This document shows positions 1-6,138 of a DNA stretch of 11,032 bases, in pieces; the stretch's first letter is position 1; each line of letters starts with the position of its first letter. The DNA is from JBHGAV01 sp041946685. Lineage in GTDB: Bacteria; Acidobacteriota; Terriglobia; Bryobacterales; Bryobacteraceae. The translations under genes and the position numbers were made by a program. The stretch covers positions 1 to 11,032 of the forward strand of contig JBHGAV010000091.1 of NCBI GenBank assembly GCA_041946685.1, written 5' to 3'. Under the pieces are notes generated by a model. That model was not told the origin of the DNA and did not search any database. It was given only the letters and a program-made list of their open reading frames with translations.

Positions 1-59
1 ACGCCCTCGCGGGCACTGGAACCTAAATCCAGCGCGTCTGCCAGTTCCGCCACGTCCGC
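1..59 (-). tRNA. tRNA-Leu (anticodon UAG), 3' part cut off by window edge
   Basis: Read on the minus strand, the gene starts at base 59 with the acceptor half GCGGACG, followed by TG and a leucine-type D arm. The anticodon stem CTGGA/TCCAG encloses the loop TTTAGGT, which puts anticodon TAG (UAG, reading CUA/CUG codons) at 25-23. After it begins a long variable arm with a CCC..GGG stem, the class II feature of tRNA-Leu. The T arm and the 3' half of the acceptor stem lie beyond base 1. The tRNA is co-directional with all protein genes here. Confidence 0.95.
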
Positions 60-80
60 GACGCCGGGTGCTTCGAAATC

Positions 81-113
81 ATCTTAGCACCTCGCCGTCC
101 GCGCGCTTGTCAG
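81..113 (-). promoter_or_regulatory. Possible promoter for tRNA-Leu
   Basis: On the minus strand an extended -10 element, TGCTAAGAT (89-81), lies 21 bases upstream of the tRNA's first base. A CTGACA sequence (113-108) resembles a -35 box, but the 21-base spacer is longer than the usual 16-18, so the extended -10 would have to carry recognition. The spacing to the mature tRNA end leaves room for a short 5' leader removed by RNase P. This rests on pattern matching alone. Confidence 0.3.
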
Positions 114-1027
114 GCAGCCGACGCGGCGGCGACGGCGATCCGTGCAGGAGTCTTGAGGCGCACATCCACCAGGCGCGGCCCCCTTCGCCCGCAGCCACAC
201 GCGGAGTGCTCGATTCGGCCTTCCAGACCGGTCGCAAGCCGGATCGCGGGTCGCAGCAGGCCGGCGAGCGATGTAACCAGCAGCTCGGGCTGGCCACGGC
301 GCTGGTCAACCTCGATGACCGCCCGCTGCTCCGCGATGTGGTACCCTTCGTGCGCCTCGCATTCCCAGGCGAGCAGCTCGCCGCTCAGCCCGAAGATCTG
401 GCCAAACACCGGGACCTTGAAAACGCGCCAGAACCGGTCCCGCGTCTGGTCACTCAGGAACGCCTGCCTCAGGGTTACGAAGGCCAGGACAGAGTGACTC
501 AGGGCCGGCATCCGGCCCCACTGGTCTTCGATTTGGTCCGCCAGCCGCTGCAACTCGGACACAGGACCTGCCACGGCCTCCGGACGCCATTCGGCGAGAC
601 GCAGCGTCTCTCTTGGGTTGAACGGCTTCACCTTCCAGGCACGGGGGAAGCCCGGCAGCAGCACGGCCGTACGCCCTGCGCGCGGAAGCGGCCAGAAGAG
701 ACCGCGCGGCGGGAGGCCGGGTATGGGCCGGACCGCCGCCACGCTGGAGTTCAGGCTAACGCCCCCTACCTCGGTTGGCGGTATCAACGCCAGCGCCTCC
801 TCGATCGACGCCAGGCCCGCGATCCGCTCGGGCGTTCCAAGGCCTGCGGCTCTCAGAACAGGACCGTAGAGGCGCGTGTTCAGCGCCGCCCGCAAGACCG
901 TCTGAAACCTCGCCTGCCGGCTGTCGCGGCAACCGCGCCCCCGGACCGGCTTCCACACAATGGATACGCGCAAGAGAGCACCTACAAGAGGAGGTGCCTC
1001 CCTACGCACATTCCTCTCATGGCACAT
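110..1027 (-). CDS. Short PaaK/CapK-like adenylate-forming domain protein, probably degenerate
   Basis: 305 residues from the only in-frame ATG. Residues about 40-85 resemble the N-terminal helices of phenylacetate-CoA ligase/CapK proteins (LYGPVLRAAGL). Residues 208-231 (FGQIFGLSGELL, then AWECEAHEGYHI) and 249-289 (LLVTSLAG, a CGCGRRGPR stretch) match the region around their second-half adenylation motifs. The family is usually about 430 residues; here the middle is shortened and no Ser/Thr/Gly-rich phosphate loop (SSGTTG type) is visible. The usual RTGD is replaced by LATG. Adenylation of a carboxylic acid is therefore doubtful; it may be a binding or structural relative, or a decaying gene, although the frame is open throughout. 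No good ribosome binding site precedes the ATG; TTG at 973 (residue 19, after AGGTG) or GTG at 955 (residue 25) are alternative starts that fit the family N terminus better. It follows the response regulator by 23 bases. Confidence 0.6.
   Translation of the reverse strand: MCHERNVRREAPPLVGALLRVSIVWKPVRGRGCRDSRQARFQTVLRAALNTRLYGPVLRAAGLGTPERIAGLASIEEALALIPPTEVGGVSLNSSVAAVRPIPGLPPRGLFWPLPRAGRTAVLLPGFPRAWKVKPFNPRETLRLAEWRPEAVAGPVSELQRLADQIEDQWGRMPALSHSVLAFVTLRQAFLSDQTRDRFWRVFKVPVFGQIFGLSGELLAWECEAHEGYHIAEQRAVIEVDQRRGQPELLVTSLAGLLRPAIRLATGLEGRIEHSACGCGRRGPRLVDVRLKTPARIAVAAASAA
978..997. repeat. Small inverted repeat at the start of the PaaK-like ORF
   Basis: GCACCT (978-983) and AGGTGC (992-997) can pair around an 8-base loop. 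The right arm also sits inside the near-palindrome GGAGGTGCCTCC (990-1001), so alternative pairings exist. The repeat falls within the first codons of the longest PaaK-like reading frame. That would be easier to understand if translation began further downstream, at TTG 973 or GTG 955. No function is claimed. Confidence 0.35.
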
Positions 1028-1050
1028 CTCGACTAAGGCGCAGCCCGCCC

Positions 1051-1725
1051 CTACTCGGTCTGGGGCGGCGCGGGCAAGCGTGTCAACCCGGCGGCGAGGG
1101 CCACCTGCGTCAATCCCGCAACGTTGTTCACTCCGAGCTTCTTCATCAGGGTCTTGCGGTAGCTGCGCACGGTTTGGAGTCCCAGATCCAACAGCTCGGC
1201 GATCTCCTTGCTGGTCCTTCCCTCCGCGACCATCCGCATGACCTGAAGCTCACGCGGGCTCAGCGATTGCAGGGCGGGCGGAACTGCCCTGGACTCCAGG
1301 TCCCCCCGCTGGATGCGCCGCAGCAACTGGTCGGAGACCTGCGGGCTCAGGTACGTGCCCCCCTTGGCGACGATCCGCAGGGCATCCAGAAGGTCGTGGT
1401 CGGAGGCTTTCTTGAGTACGAACGCACGCGCTCCGGACCGGATGGCGCTCACCACCGAATGCTCATCTTCGTACATGGAGAGGATGAGGACCCTGGTGGC
1501 CGGGCAGTGGCGCAGCAGCTCCGAGGTCGCCTCGATTCCATTCAGGCCGGGCAGGTTGACGTCCATCATGACAATGTCCGGCTTCAGTTGTTTGCATACG
1601 TGAACGGCCTCGACGCCGCTCTCGGCCTCCCCGACAACGACAAACTCGGCGGCGTGTTCCAGAATTGCCCTGATGCCGTCCCGCATGATCTTATGATCGT
1701 CCACCAACACAACACTGAATGGCAT
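1051..1725 (-). CDS. NarL/FixJ-family response regulator, LuxR-type DNA-binding
   Basis: 224 residues, the usual length for the family. The receiver domain (1-120) has the acidic pair D9/D10, the phospho-acceptor D55 (in IVMMDVNLPG), the switch residue S83 and the conserved K105. A linker leads to a LuxR-type helix-turn-helix at about 155-212, beginning LSPRELQV, with the recognition helix in LQTVRSYRKTLMKKL. Phosphorylation at D55 is expected to promote dimerisation and DNA binding, making this a cytoplasmic transcription factor. The gene starts 17 bases after the stop of the phosphoacceptor-domain gene, so the two are almost certainly co-transcribed and probably partners. The target genes are unknown. 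Confidence 0.95.
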   Translation of the reverse strand: MPFSVVLVDDHKIMRDGIRAILEHAAEFVVVGEAESGVEAVHVCKQLKPDIVMMDVNLPGLNGIEATSELLRHCPATRVLILSMYEDEHSVVSAIRSGARAFVLKKASDHDLLDALRIVAKGGTYLSPQVSDQLLRRIQRGDLESRAVPPALQSLSPRELQVMRMVAEGRTSKEIAELLDLGLQTVRSYRKTLMKKLGVNNVAGLTQVALAAGLTRLPAPPQTE

Positions 1726-1742
1726 TTCGGTGCACCCGCATC

Positions 1743-2045
1743 CTATTCTGACTTCTGCCTCACTCGGCCCGGCTCGCGGAGCGGCGCCGGGGCGACGCGC
1801 GACACTATCCCGCGAATACCGTCGAGCGCGCGGTCAAGCATCTCCTGGATCGCCGCCGCCCTGGCGGCGATCTCCGGCGCCCGCTCCTCGAAATCCAATC
1901 TGAGCAGTTCGAGTTGCAGGCCGGCCGCCGTCATGGGCTGTCCGACGTCGTTGTGCAGAGTCCTGGCGATCCAAGCCTTGTCGAATTTGACGCAGCCGTC
2001 CGCTTCCCTCCGCTTCCGTGCTCTGGCCCGCGGTGGCTCCGCCAT
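1743..2045 (-). CDS. Stand-alone histidine kinase dimerisation/phosphoacceptor (HisKA_3-like) protein, no ATPase domain
   Basis: 100 residues from ATG 2045. After a basic, Ala/Arg-rich N terminus, the segment IARTLHNDVGQP matches the phosphoacceptor motif of NarX/DesK-type kinases, with the likely phosphorylated histidine at H31. Two helices follow, including LQLELLRLDF and AIQEMLDRALDGIRGIVSRV, as in a dimerisation hairpin. The protein ends there: no HATPase_c domain (N, G1 or G2 boxes), sensor or membrane span is present, and no room for one remains before the regulator 17 bases on. It may relay phosphate to the regulator, act as its phosphatase or dimer partner, or be a remnant of a full kinase. 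In-frame TTG at 2060 would add five residues, but it overlaps the putative -10 box, so I prefer ATG 2045. Confidence 0.75.
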   Translation of the reverse strand: MAEPPRARARKRREADGCVKFDKAWIARTLHNDVGQPMTAAGLQLELLRLDFEERAPEIAARAAAIQEMLDRALDGIRGIVSRVAPAPLREPGRVRQKSE

Positions 2046-2059
2046 TGGAGTTGCACTCA

Positions 2060-2088
2060 AACATACTACTTCGCTGGCGGGCAGTCAA
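2060..2088 (-). promoter_or_regulatory. Sigma70-like promoter of the phosphoacceptor/response-regulator pair
   Basis: On the minus strand TTGACT (2088-2083) and TATGTT (2065-2060) are separated by exactly 17 bases, a good housekeeping-sigma arrangement. Transcription would start near 2053, giving a very short leader before ATG 2045. The site lies in the 64-base gap after the transketolase stop codon. It suggests that the two-component genes can be expressed independently of the upstream operon. No expression data are available. Confidence 0.55.
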
Positions 2089-2109
2089 CCGGTTTTGGGC
2101 CGGCCGGTT
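2087..2109 (-). terminator. Hairpin directly after the transketolase stop, overlapping the next -35 box
   Basis: AACCGG (2109-2104, minus strand) pairs with CCGGTT (2092-2087) around an 11-base loop, starting right after the stop codon of the transketolase C-terminal gene. No U-tract follows, so it would be at best a weak terminator. Its right arm overlaps the TTGACT -35 element by two bases (2088-2087), so it could instead be an operator-like inverted repeat. Confidence 0.3.
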
Positions 2110-3072
2110 CTATTTTCTCGGGAGGACGCGTTTGACGGCGCTAACCACGTCTCCGGACATCAGGCCGTACTTCTCCAGCAGTTGTTCCGGAGAGGCGGAC
2201 TCCGCGTAGGTGTTCTGGACGCCGACGAACTCCATCGGGCAGGGACGGGTCTGGGCGACTACTTGCGCCACGCGCACACCCAGGCCGGCATCGGCCAGAT
2301 GCTCCTCAGCCACAACAATCGCCCCCGTCTCGGCGGCGGCTCGCTGGATCGCTGCCCTGTCCAGCGGCTTCACCGTGTGGATGTCCAGGACCCGGGCCGT
2401 TATCCCTTCGCTCGCCAGGCGCTCCTGGGCCCGGATCGCCTCGGCCACCATCAGGCCGGTCGCGATGATGGTCACGTCCTTTCCCTCGGTGAGTTCCACC
2501 GCCTTGCCGATCTCGAACTTGGCGCCGGAATCGTAGACCACCGGCACCTTGAGACGGCCCGCCCGAATGTAAACCGGACCTACGTGCGCAGCGGCGGCCC
2601 ATATCAGTGCGGCCATTGAAACCTCGTCAGCGGGCGAGAGGACCGTGAACCCGGGCAGCGAGCACGCCAGCCCCAGATCCTCCACGGCCATCTGGGAGGG
2701 ACCATCCTCGCCGATGGAGATGCCGCAATGCGTGCCCACCACCTTCACGTTCACGTTCGGGTAGGCGGCCAGCACGCGCATCTGCTCGAAAGCCTTGTTT
2801 ACGGCGAAGGCGGCGAAACTTGCGGCGAAGGGAATCTTGCCCGCCGACGCCAGCCCGGCGGCCACGCCCACCATGTTGGCTTCGGCAATGCCGCAAGAAA
2901 AGAACCGGTCGGGGAATTCCTTGGCGAAAAGGTGCGTCTGCGTCGACTTTGACAGGTCCGCGTCCACCGCAACCACGTTCTTATTCTGCCGGCCCAGGTC
3001 GACCAGTGCCCGGCCGAAGGCCTCGCGGGTGGCCATGCCCGGCTTCAGCTCGTATTTCTTCGTCGTCGCCAT
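2110..3072 (-). CDS. Transketolase, C-terminal subunit
   Basis: 320 residues covering the pyrimidine-binding (about 10-180) and C-terminal (about 190-315) domains of transketolase. With the N-terminal subunit it forms the thiamine-diphosphate enzyme that moves two-carbon ketol units between sugar phosphates in the non-oxidative pentose phosphate pathway. The segment GIAEANMVGVAAGLA (61-75) holds the glutamate that activates thiamine diphosphate, E64. The following GEDGPSQMAVED (121-132) has Gln where E. coli and yeast transketolase have a catalytic His, as in the mammalian-type enzyme. ATG 3072 lies two bases after the stop of the N-terminal gene and is preceded by AAAGGAG, indicating translational coupling. 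A longer open frame reaches back to 3720, but its extension is the N-terminal gene read in the wrong frame. Confidence 0.93.
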   Translation of the reverse strand: MATTKKYELKPGMATREAFGRALVDLGRQNKNVVAVDADLSKSTQTHLFAKEFPDRFFSCGIAEANMVGVAAGLASAGKIPFAASFAAFAVNKAFEQMRVLAAYPNVNVKVVGTHCGISIGEDGPSQMAVEDLGLACSLPGFTVLSPADEVSMAALIWAAAAHVGPVYIRAGRLKVPVVYDSGAKFEIGKAVELTEGKDVTIIATGLMVAEAIRAQERLASEGITARVLDIHTVKPLDRAAIQRAAAETGAIVVAEEHLADAGLGVRVAQVVAQTRPCPMEFVGVQNTYAESASPEQLLEKYGLMSGDVVSAVKRVLPRK

Positions 3073-3074
3073 CT

Positions 3075-3896
3075 CTATTGCAGCTCCTTTAGCGCCAGTT
3101 CCACTTCCTGCGGTGTGGGGGCAACCCCGTGAAACTTGGGATTGTTCTCCATGAACGACACGCCCTTCCCTTTGATCGTGTGGGCGATCAGTACCGACGG
3201 CACGCCCTTGGTCGCGGCCGCCTCGGCGAACGCCTTCTGGAGCCCGGCGATGTCGTGCCCGTCTACCTCGATGGCGTTCCACCCGAAGCTCCGCCACTTG
3301 TCGGCGAAGGGCTCCAGCTCCATGACATCCTTCACAAACCCGTCCAGTTGGATCTTGTTGTAGTCGACTATGGCACAGACGTTGTCGATCTTGTGGTAGG
3401 CGCCGAACATCGCCGCCTCCCAGATCTGCCCTTCCTGGCACTCCCCGTCGCCCAGCACGACGTAGGTGCGCCAGGAGGCCCCGTCCAGCCGGGCGGCGGC
3501 GCCCATCCCCAACGCGAGCGAGAGCCCCTGCCCCAGCGATCCTGTCGAGGCTTCCAGGGCCGGCAGGAAGCGCCTGTCGGGGTGTCCTTGATAGGGCGAC
3601 CCTAGCTTGCGCAGGGTCAGGAGCTGGTCCACCGGAGCATAGCCGCACTCGGCCATCGCGGCGTAAAGCACCGGGGCTCCGTGGCCCTTGGAAAGGATGA
3701 AGCGGTCCCGATCTGGCCAAGCGGGATTGGCCGGATCGTGCCGCATGACATCATAGAAGAGCGTGACGACAATCTCGACGGCGCTCAGCGAGCCGCCCGG
3801 ATGGCCGGACTTCGCCGCGCCTGTCATCTCGATGATATGGCGGCGGATGGACTTCGACACCGCCTGCAACTCGGCCACATTCTTTGTCTGTTTCAT
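3075..3896 (-). CDS. Transketolase, N-terminal (thiamine diphosphate-binding) subunit
   Basis: 273 residues from ATG 3896. Visible family motifs are SGHPGG (30-35), SKGHG (69-73) and the thiamine diphosphate/Mg2+ signature GDGECQEG (149-156), with N180 as the likely second metal ligand. These are the pyrophosphate-side elements of transketolase; the remaining domains are supplied by the next gene. Together the halves (593 residues) approximate a full transketolase of about 620-660. The split is a known arrangement and not a frameshift: each half has its own start and the junction is stop, two bases, ATG. In-frame ATG 3920 and GTG 3950 are alternative starts, but a 7-bp hairpin (3921-3937) sits directly against ATG 3920 and the conserved region begins just after 3896. 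The gene lies 85 bases after mtnP. Confidence 0.92.
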   Translation of the reverse strand: MKQTKNVAELQAVSKSIRRHIIEMTGAAKSGHPGGSLSAVEIVVTLFYDVMRHDPANPAWPDRDRFILSKGHGAPVLYAAMAECGYAPVDQLLTLRKLGSPYQGHPDRRFLPALEASTGSLGQGLSLALGMGAAARLDGASWRTYVVLGDGECQEGQIWEAAMFGAYHKIDNVCAIVDYNKIQLDGFVKDVMELEPFADKWRSFGWNAIEVDGHDIAGLQKAFAEAAATKGVPSVLIAHTIKGKGVSFMENNPKFHGVAPTPQEVELALKELQ

Positions 3897-3920
3897 GGCG
3901 TAAGACTTCGAGTGTAACAT

Positions 3921-3937
3921 AGGGGCGGAGCGCCCCT
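3921..3937. repeat. 7-bp GC-rich hairpin between mtnP and the transketolase genes
   Basis: AGGGGCG (3921-3927) pairs perfectly with CGCCCCT (3931-3937) around the triloop GAG. On the minus strand no U-run follows, so intrinsic termination is not strongly indicated. The stem may attenuate transcription, stabilise an RNA end, or simply mark the untranslated leader of the transketolase N-terminal gene. Confidence 0.4.
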
Positions 3938-3981
3938 CCGCTGAGGGCACACCCCCTGGCGCCGCCCGAAACTGGCTGCTT

Positions 3982-4839
3982 CTACAAGTACTTGCCTACC
4001 AGCAGGTCCAGTCTCTCTCGCGTCGCCGCCGGGATCAGGCTGCGATCGGTGATGATGGCGCTCTGGAGGGCCGAACCGCACCGGCATCGGCGCTCGTCGG
4101 GCGTGCGCGCCACGGCCTCCGCGACCACGCTGGCGGCGTGCTCGGCGTTTTTCACCAGGTTCGCGACAATCTCGTCCACGGTTACGGCGTCGTGGCCGGG
4201 GTGCCAGCAGTCATAATCGGTGACCATGGCCACCGTCACATAGCAGATCTCCGCTTCCCGAGCCAGTTTGGCTTCCTGGAGATTCGTCATCCCGATGACG
4301 TCCACCCCCCAGCTTCGATAGACGTTCGACTCGGCCACCGTGGAGAACGCCGGCCCCTCCATGCACAGGTAGGTTCCGCCCTTCTTGGCGTTCACTCCAC
4401 ATGCCTGACAGGCCTCGTACACCGTCGCGGAGAGCTCAGGGCAAACCGGGTGAGCGAAGCTTACGTGTACCACCAGCCCGTCTCCGAAGAAGGTGGAAAC
4501 CCGCCCCCGTGTCCGGTCGAAGAACTGGTCTGGGATGACGAAGTCCTGCGGCCTGTGCTCCTCCTTCAGGCTTCCTACCGCGCTCAGCGAAACGATTCGC
4601 TCCACTCCCAGCAACTTCATCCCGTATATGTTGGCGCGGAAATTCAGTTCCGACGGCGAGATCCGGTGGCCGCGCCCGTGACGGGCCAGAAAGGCGACCT
4701 CCTTGCCCGATAGCCGCCCTACCAGGTACTTGTCCGACGGAGCCCCCCAAGGGGTCTCAACCGCCACCTCTTCCTGTGCTTCGAATCCGGGCATCGAATA
4801 CAACCCGCTCCCGCCGATGATTCCGATTCGTGCTCTCAA
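3982..4839 (-). CDS. mtnP: S-methyl-5'-thioadenosine phosphorylase
   Basis: 285 residues, the normal family length. It cleaves methylthioadenosine with phosphate to adenine and 5-methylthioribose-1-phosphate, recycling the by-product of polyamine and related synthesis in the cytoplasm. Motifs in order are the phosphate-binding GGSGLY (9-14), RHGRGH (53-58), NFRANIYG (67-74), SAVGSL (86-91), MEGPAFST (160-167), and IGMTNLQEAKLA (182-193) followed by AMVTDYDCW (204-212). The D208/D210 pair matches the aspartates that select adenine-type substrates, where guanosine/inosine phosphorylases have Asn. The start is TTG 4839, preceded by AGGAG at the right distance; no ATG fits the conserved N terminus (ARIGIIGGSG). 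It starts 22 bases after the oxidoreductase stop. A purine nucleoside phosphorylase of the same fold is the only real alternative. Confidence 0.93.
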   Translation of the reverse strand: MRARIGIIGGSGLYSMPGFEAQEEVAVETPWGAPSDKYLVGRLSGKEVAFLARHGRGHRISPSELNFRANIYGMKLLGVERIVSLSAVGSLKEEHRPQDFVIPDQFFDRTRGRVSTFFGDGLVVHVSFAHPVCPELSATVYEACQACGVNAKKGGTYLCMEGPAFSTVAESNVYRSWGVDVIGMTNLQEAKLAREAEICYVTVAMVTDYDCWHPGHDAVTVDEIVANLVKNAEHAASVVAEAVARTPDERRCRCGSALQSAIITDRSLIPAATRERLDLLVGKYL

Positions 4840-4861
4840 GCTGTTCTCCTGGAACTGGTTC

Positions 4862-6064
4862 TTAGAGGATCTCTTCCTTGACCGGGTCCCACCGCACCGT
4901 GCGGCCCTGCCGGCAACTCTCCACCGCCATCCGGCAGGCGATCGACACCCGGTATCCCAGCTCCGCGGAGCAGTTGGGCTCTCTGCCCGTGCGGATCGAC
5001 TCCAGGAAGTCCCTTACGTGCGCTCCCGGCGTGGTCCTGGTCTGACCCAGCACTTCGGCGGCGTCCGGCCGGTTCACTTTCTGAGGCAGGTAACGTATCT
5101 GTTGACTTCGCGAGATGGTGCCGTCCGTGCCCAAAACCTCCTCCGAGGTGCCGAGTTGGCCGTTGCCGAAACCCGAGTCCCAACTGAAGAGAATCTCGCC
5201 CCGGTGGTGCATGGCCACGCTCATCGTGTCGGGAACCTCCCGTCCGTCCCGCCACAAGTGGACCCCGCCGAGCATGGTGACAACGTCGGGAATAGGGAGA
5301 TCCAGCGCCTTGTACCAGAAGGCCAGTTGATGGGAAAGCAACTCGAAGACCGCTCCTCCCGAGTAGTCCCAGTACAGGCGCCAGTTCGCCAGCCGCTGCG
5401 GATCGAACTCGCACGGGGGAGCGTCACCGAGGAACGCTTCCCAGTCGATCTCTCCGGGCCGCATGTCGGGGTACACCGGACGTGACCACTGCGGCTTGCC
5501 GTGCGGCGTGTTGCGATACATGTGAGCGTGGATCGCGGTGATCTTCCCCACGCCGCCCCCGGCCAGCATCTGGACGGCGTCGGAAAAAAGACCGGAACTG
5601 CACCACTGGTGGCCGACCTGGACCGTCAGCCCCTTGGCCCGCGCGCACGCCTCCCGGACGCGTTTGGCCTCCTCCACAGTGAAGGCCATCGTTCTTTCCA
5701 CGTACACGTGCTTGCCACTATCCAGGGCGTCCAGGAGCTGTCGGGCGTGCAGATGTTGAGGAGTGGCAATCAGGACGGCGTCCGTCTCACGGTCGTTCAA
5801 CAGCGCGCGGTAGTCTGAGTAGACCTTGGCTGAGGAGCTGACCGGCCGGGCCGCCTCCAACCGTCGCGGATAGATGTCGGCGAAGCCTGTGACAAGCGCG
5901 CTTCCCGTGGCAAGCGCCTCTCGCGCCAGTTGAATCCCCCGCTCGCCCGCGCCGATGACCCCGATGCGAACCCGCTCGGCGGCCCCTAGGACACCGGAGG
6001 GAGCCGCCAGCGTCCCGGCCAAGCCCGAGGCCACTCGTCCAATGAATTTTCGCCGTGAATCCAA
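4862..6064 (-). CDS. Gfo/Idh/MocA-family oxidoreductase with twin-arginine signal
   Basis: 400 residues. The N terminus carries a Tat motif (SRRKFIG, residues 3-9) and a weakly hydrophobic segment to about 27, so export of the folded, cofactor-loaded protein is predicted. The NAD(P)-binding Rossmann fold follows, with GxGxxG at 38-43 (VIGAGERG) and IATPQHLHA at 99-107. The usual EKP motif after GKHVYV reads ERT (123-125), replacing both the catalytic-region Lys and the Pro. The C-terminal substrate domain has the GGAVFELLSHQL segment (237-248), retaining the conserved His (H245). Such proteins oxidise or epimerise sugars, inositols or glycosidic substrates; the substrate here cannot be read from sequence. 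The start is TTG 6064 with AAGGAA eight bases upstream and the Tat motif immediately after. A possible extended -10, TGCTATCAT (6117-6109), lies in the gap to cpaF. Confidence 0.88.
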   Translation of the reverse strand: MDSRRKFIGRVASGLAGTLAAPSGVLGAAERVRIGVIGAGERGIQLAREALATGSALVTGFADIYPRRLEAARPVSSSAKVYSDYRALLNDRETDAVLIATPQHLHARQLLDALDSGKHVYVERTMAFTVEEAKRVREACARAKGLTVQVGHQWCSSGLFSDAVQMLAGGGVGKITAIHAHMYRNTPHGKPQWSRPVYPDMRPGEIDWEAFLGDAPPCEFDPQRLANWRLYWDYSGGAVFELLSHQLAFWYKALDLPIPDVVTMLGGVHLWRDGREVPDTMSVAMHHRGEILFSWDSGFGNGQLGTSEEVLGTDGTISRSQQIRYLPQKVNRPDAAEVLGQTRTTPGAHVRDFLESIRTGREPNCSAELGYRVSIACRMAVESCRQGRTVRWDPVKEEIL

Positions 6065-6117
6065 GAGGGCGGTTCCTTCCCTATCGTGCCGGTCTGATGG
6101 GAATTCCTATGATAGCA

Positions 6118-6133
6118 CCGCCTCCCGCGGCGG
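6118..6133. repeat. Short GC hairpin in the gap between cpaF and the oxidoreductase
   Basis: CCGCC (6118-6122) can pair with GGCGG (6129-6133) around a 6-base loop, a few bases after the cpaF stop codon. There is no U-tract on the minus strand. It could weakly separate the two genes, or be chance pairing in GC-rich DNA. Confidence 0.2.
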
Positions 6134-6138
6134 CGTCT

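Noticed and set aside
775..2619. 614-residue open frame on the plus strand
   Set aside because: It runs antisense across the response regulator, phosphoacceptor and transketolase genes, has no recognisable domains and a biased composition. Long antisense frames are expected in GC-rich coding DNA.
2110..3720. 536-residue minus-strand frame suggesting a fused, longer protein
   Set aside because: Its first part is the transketolase N-terminal gene read in another frame. The true C-terminal subunit starts at ATG 3072.
2110..3896. Transketolase broken by a frameshift
   Set aside because: The two parts end and begin at the normal domain boundary, with a ribosome binding site, a stop, two bases and an ATG. 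This is the known split-gene form.
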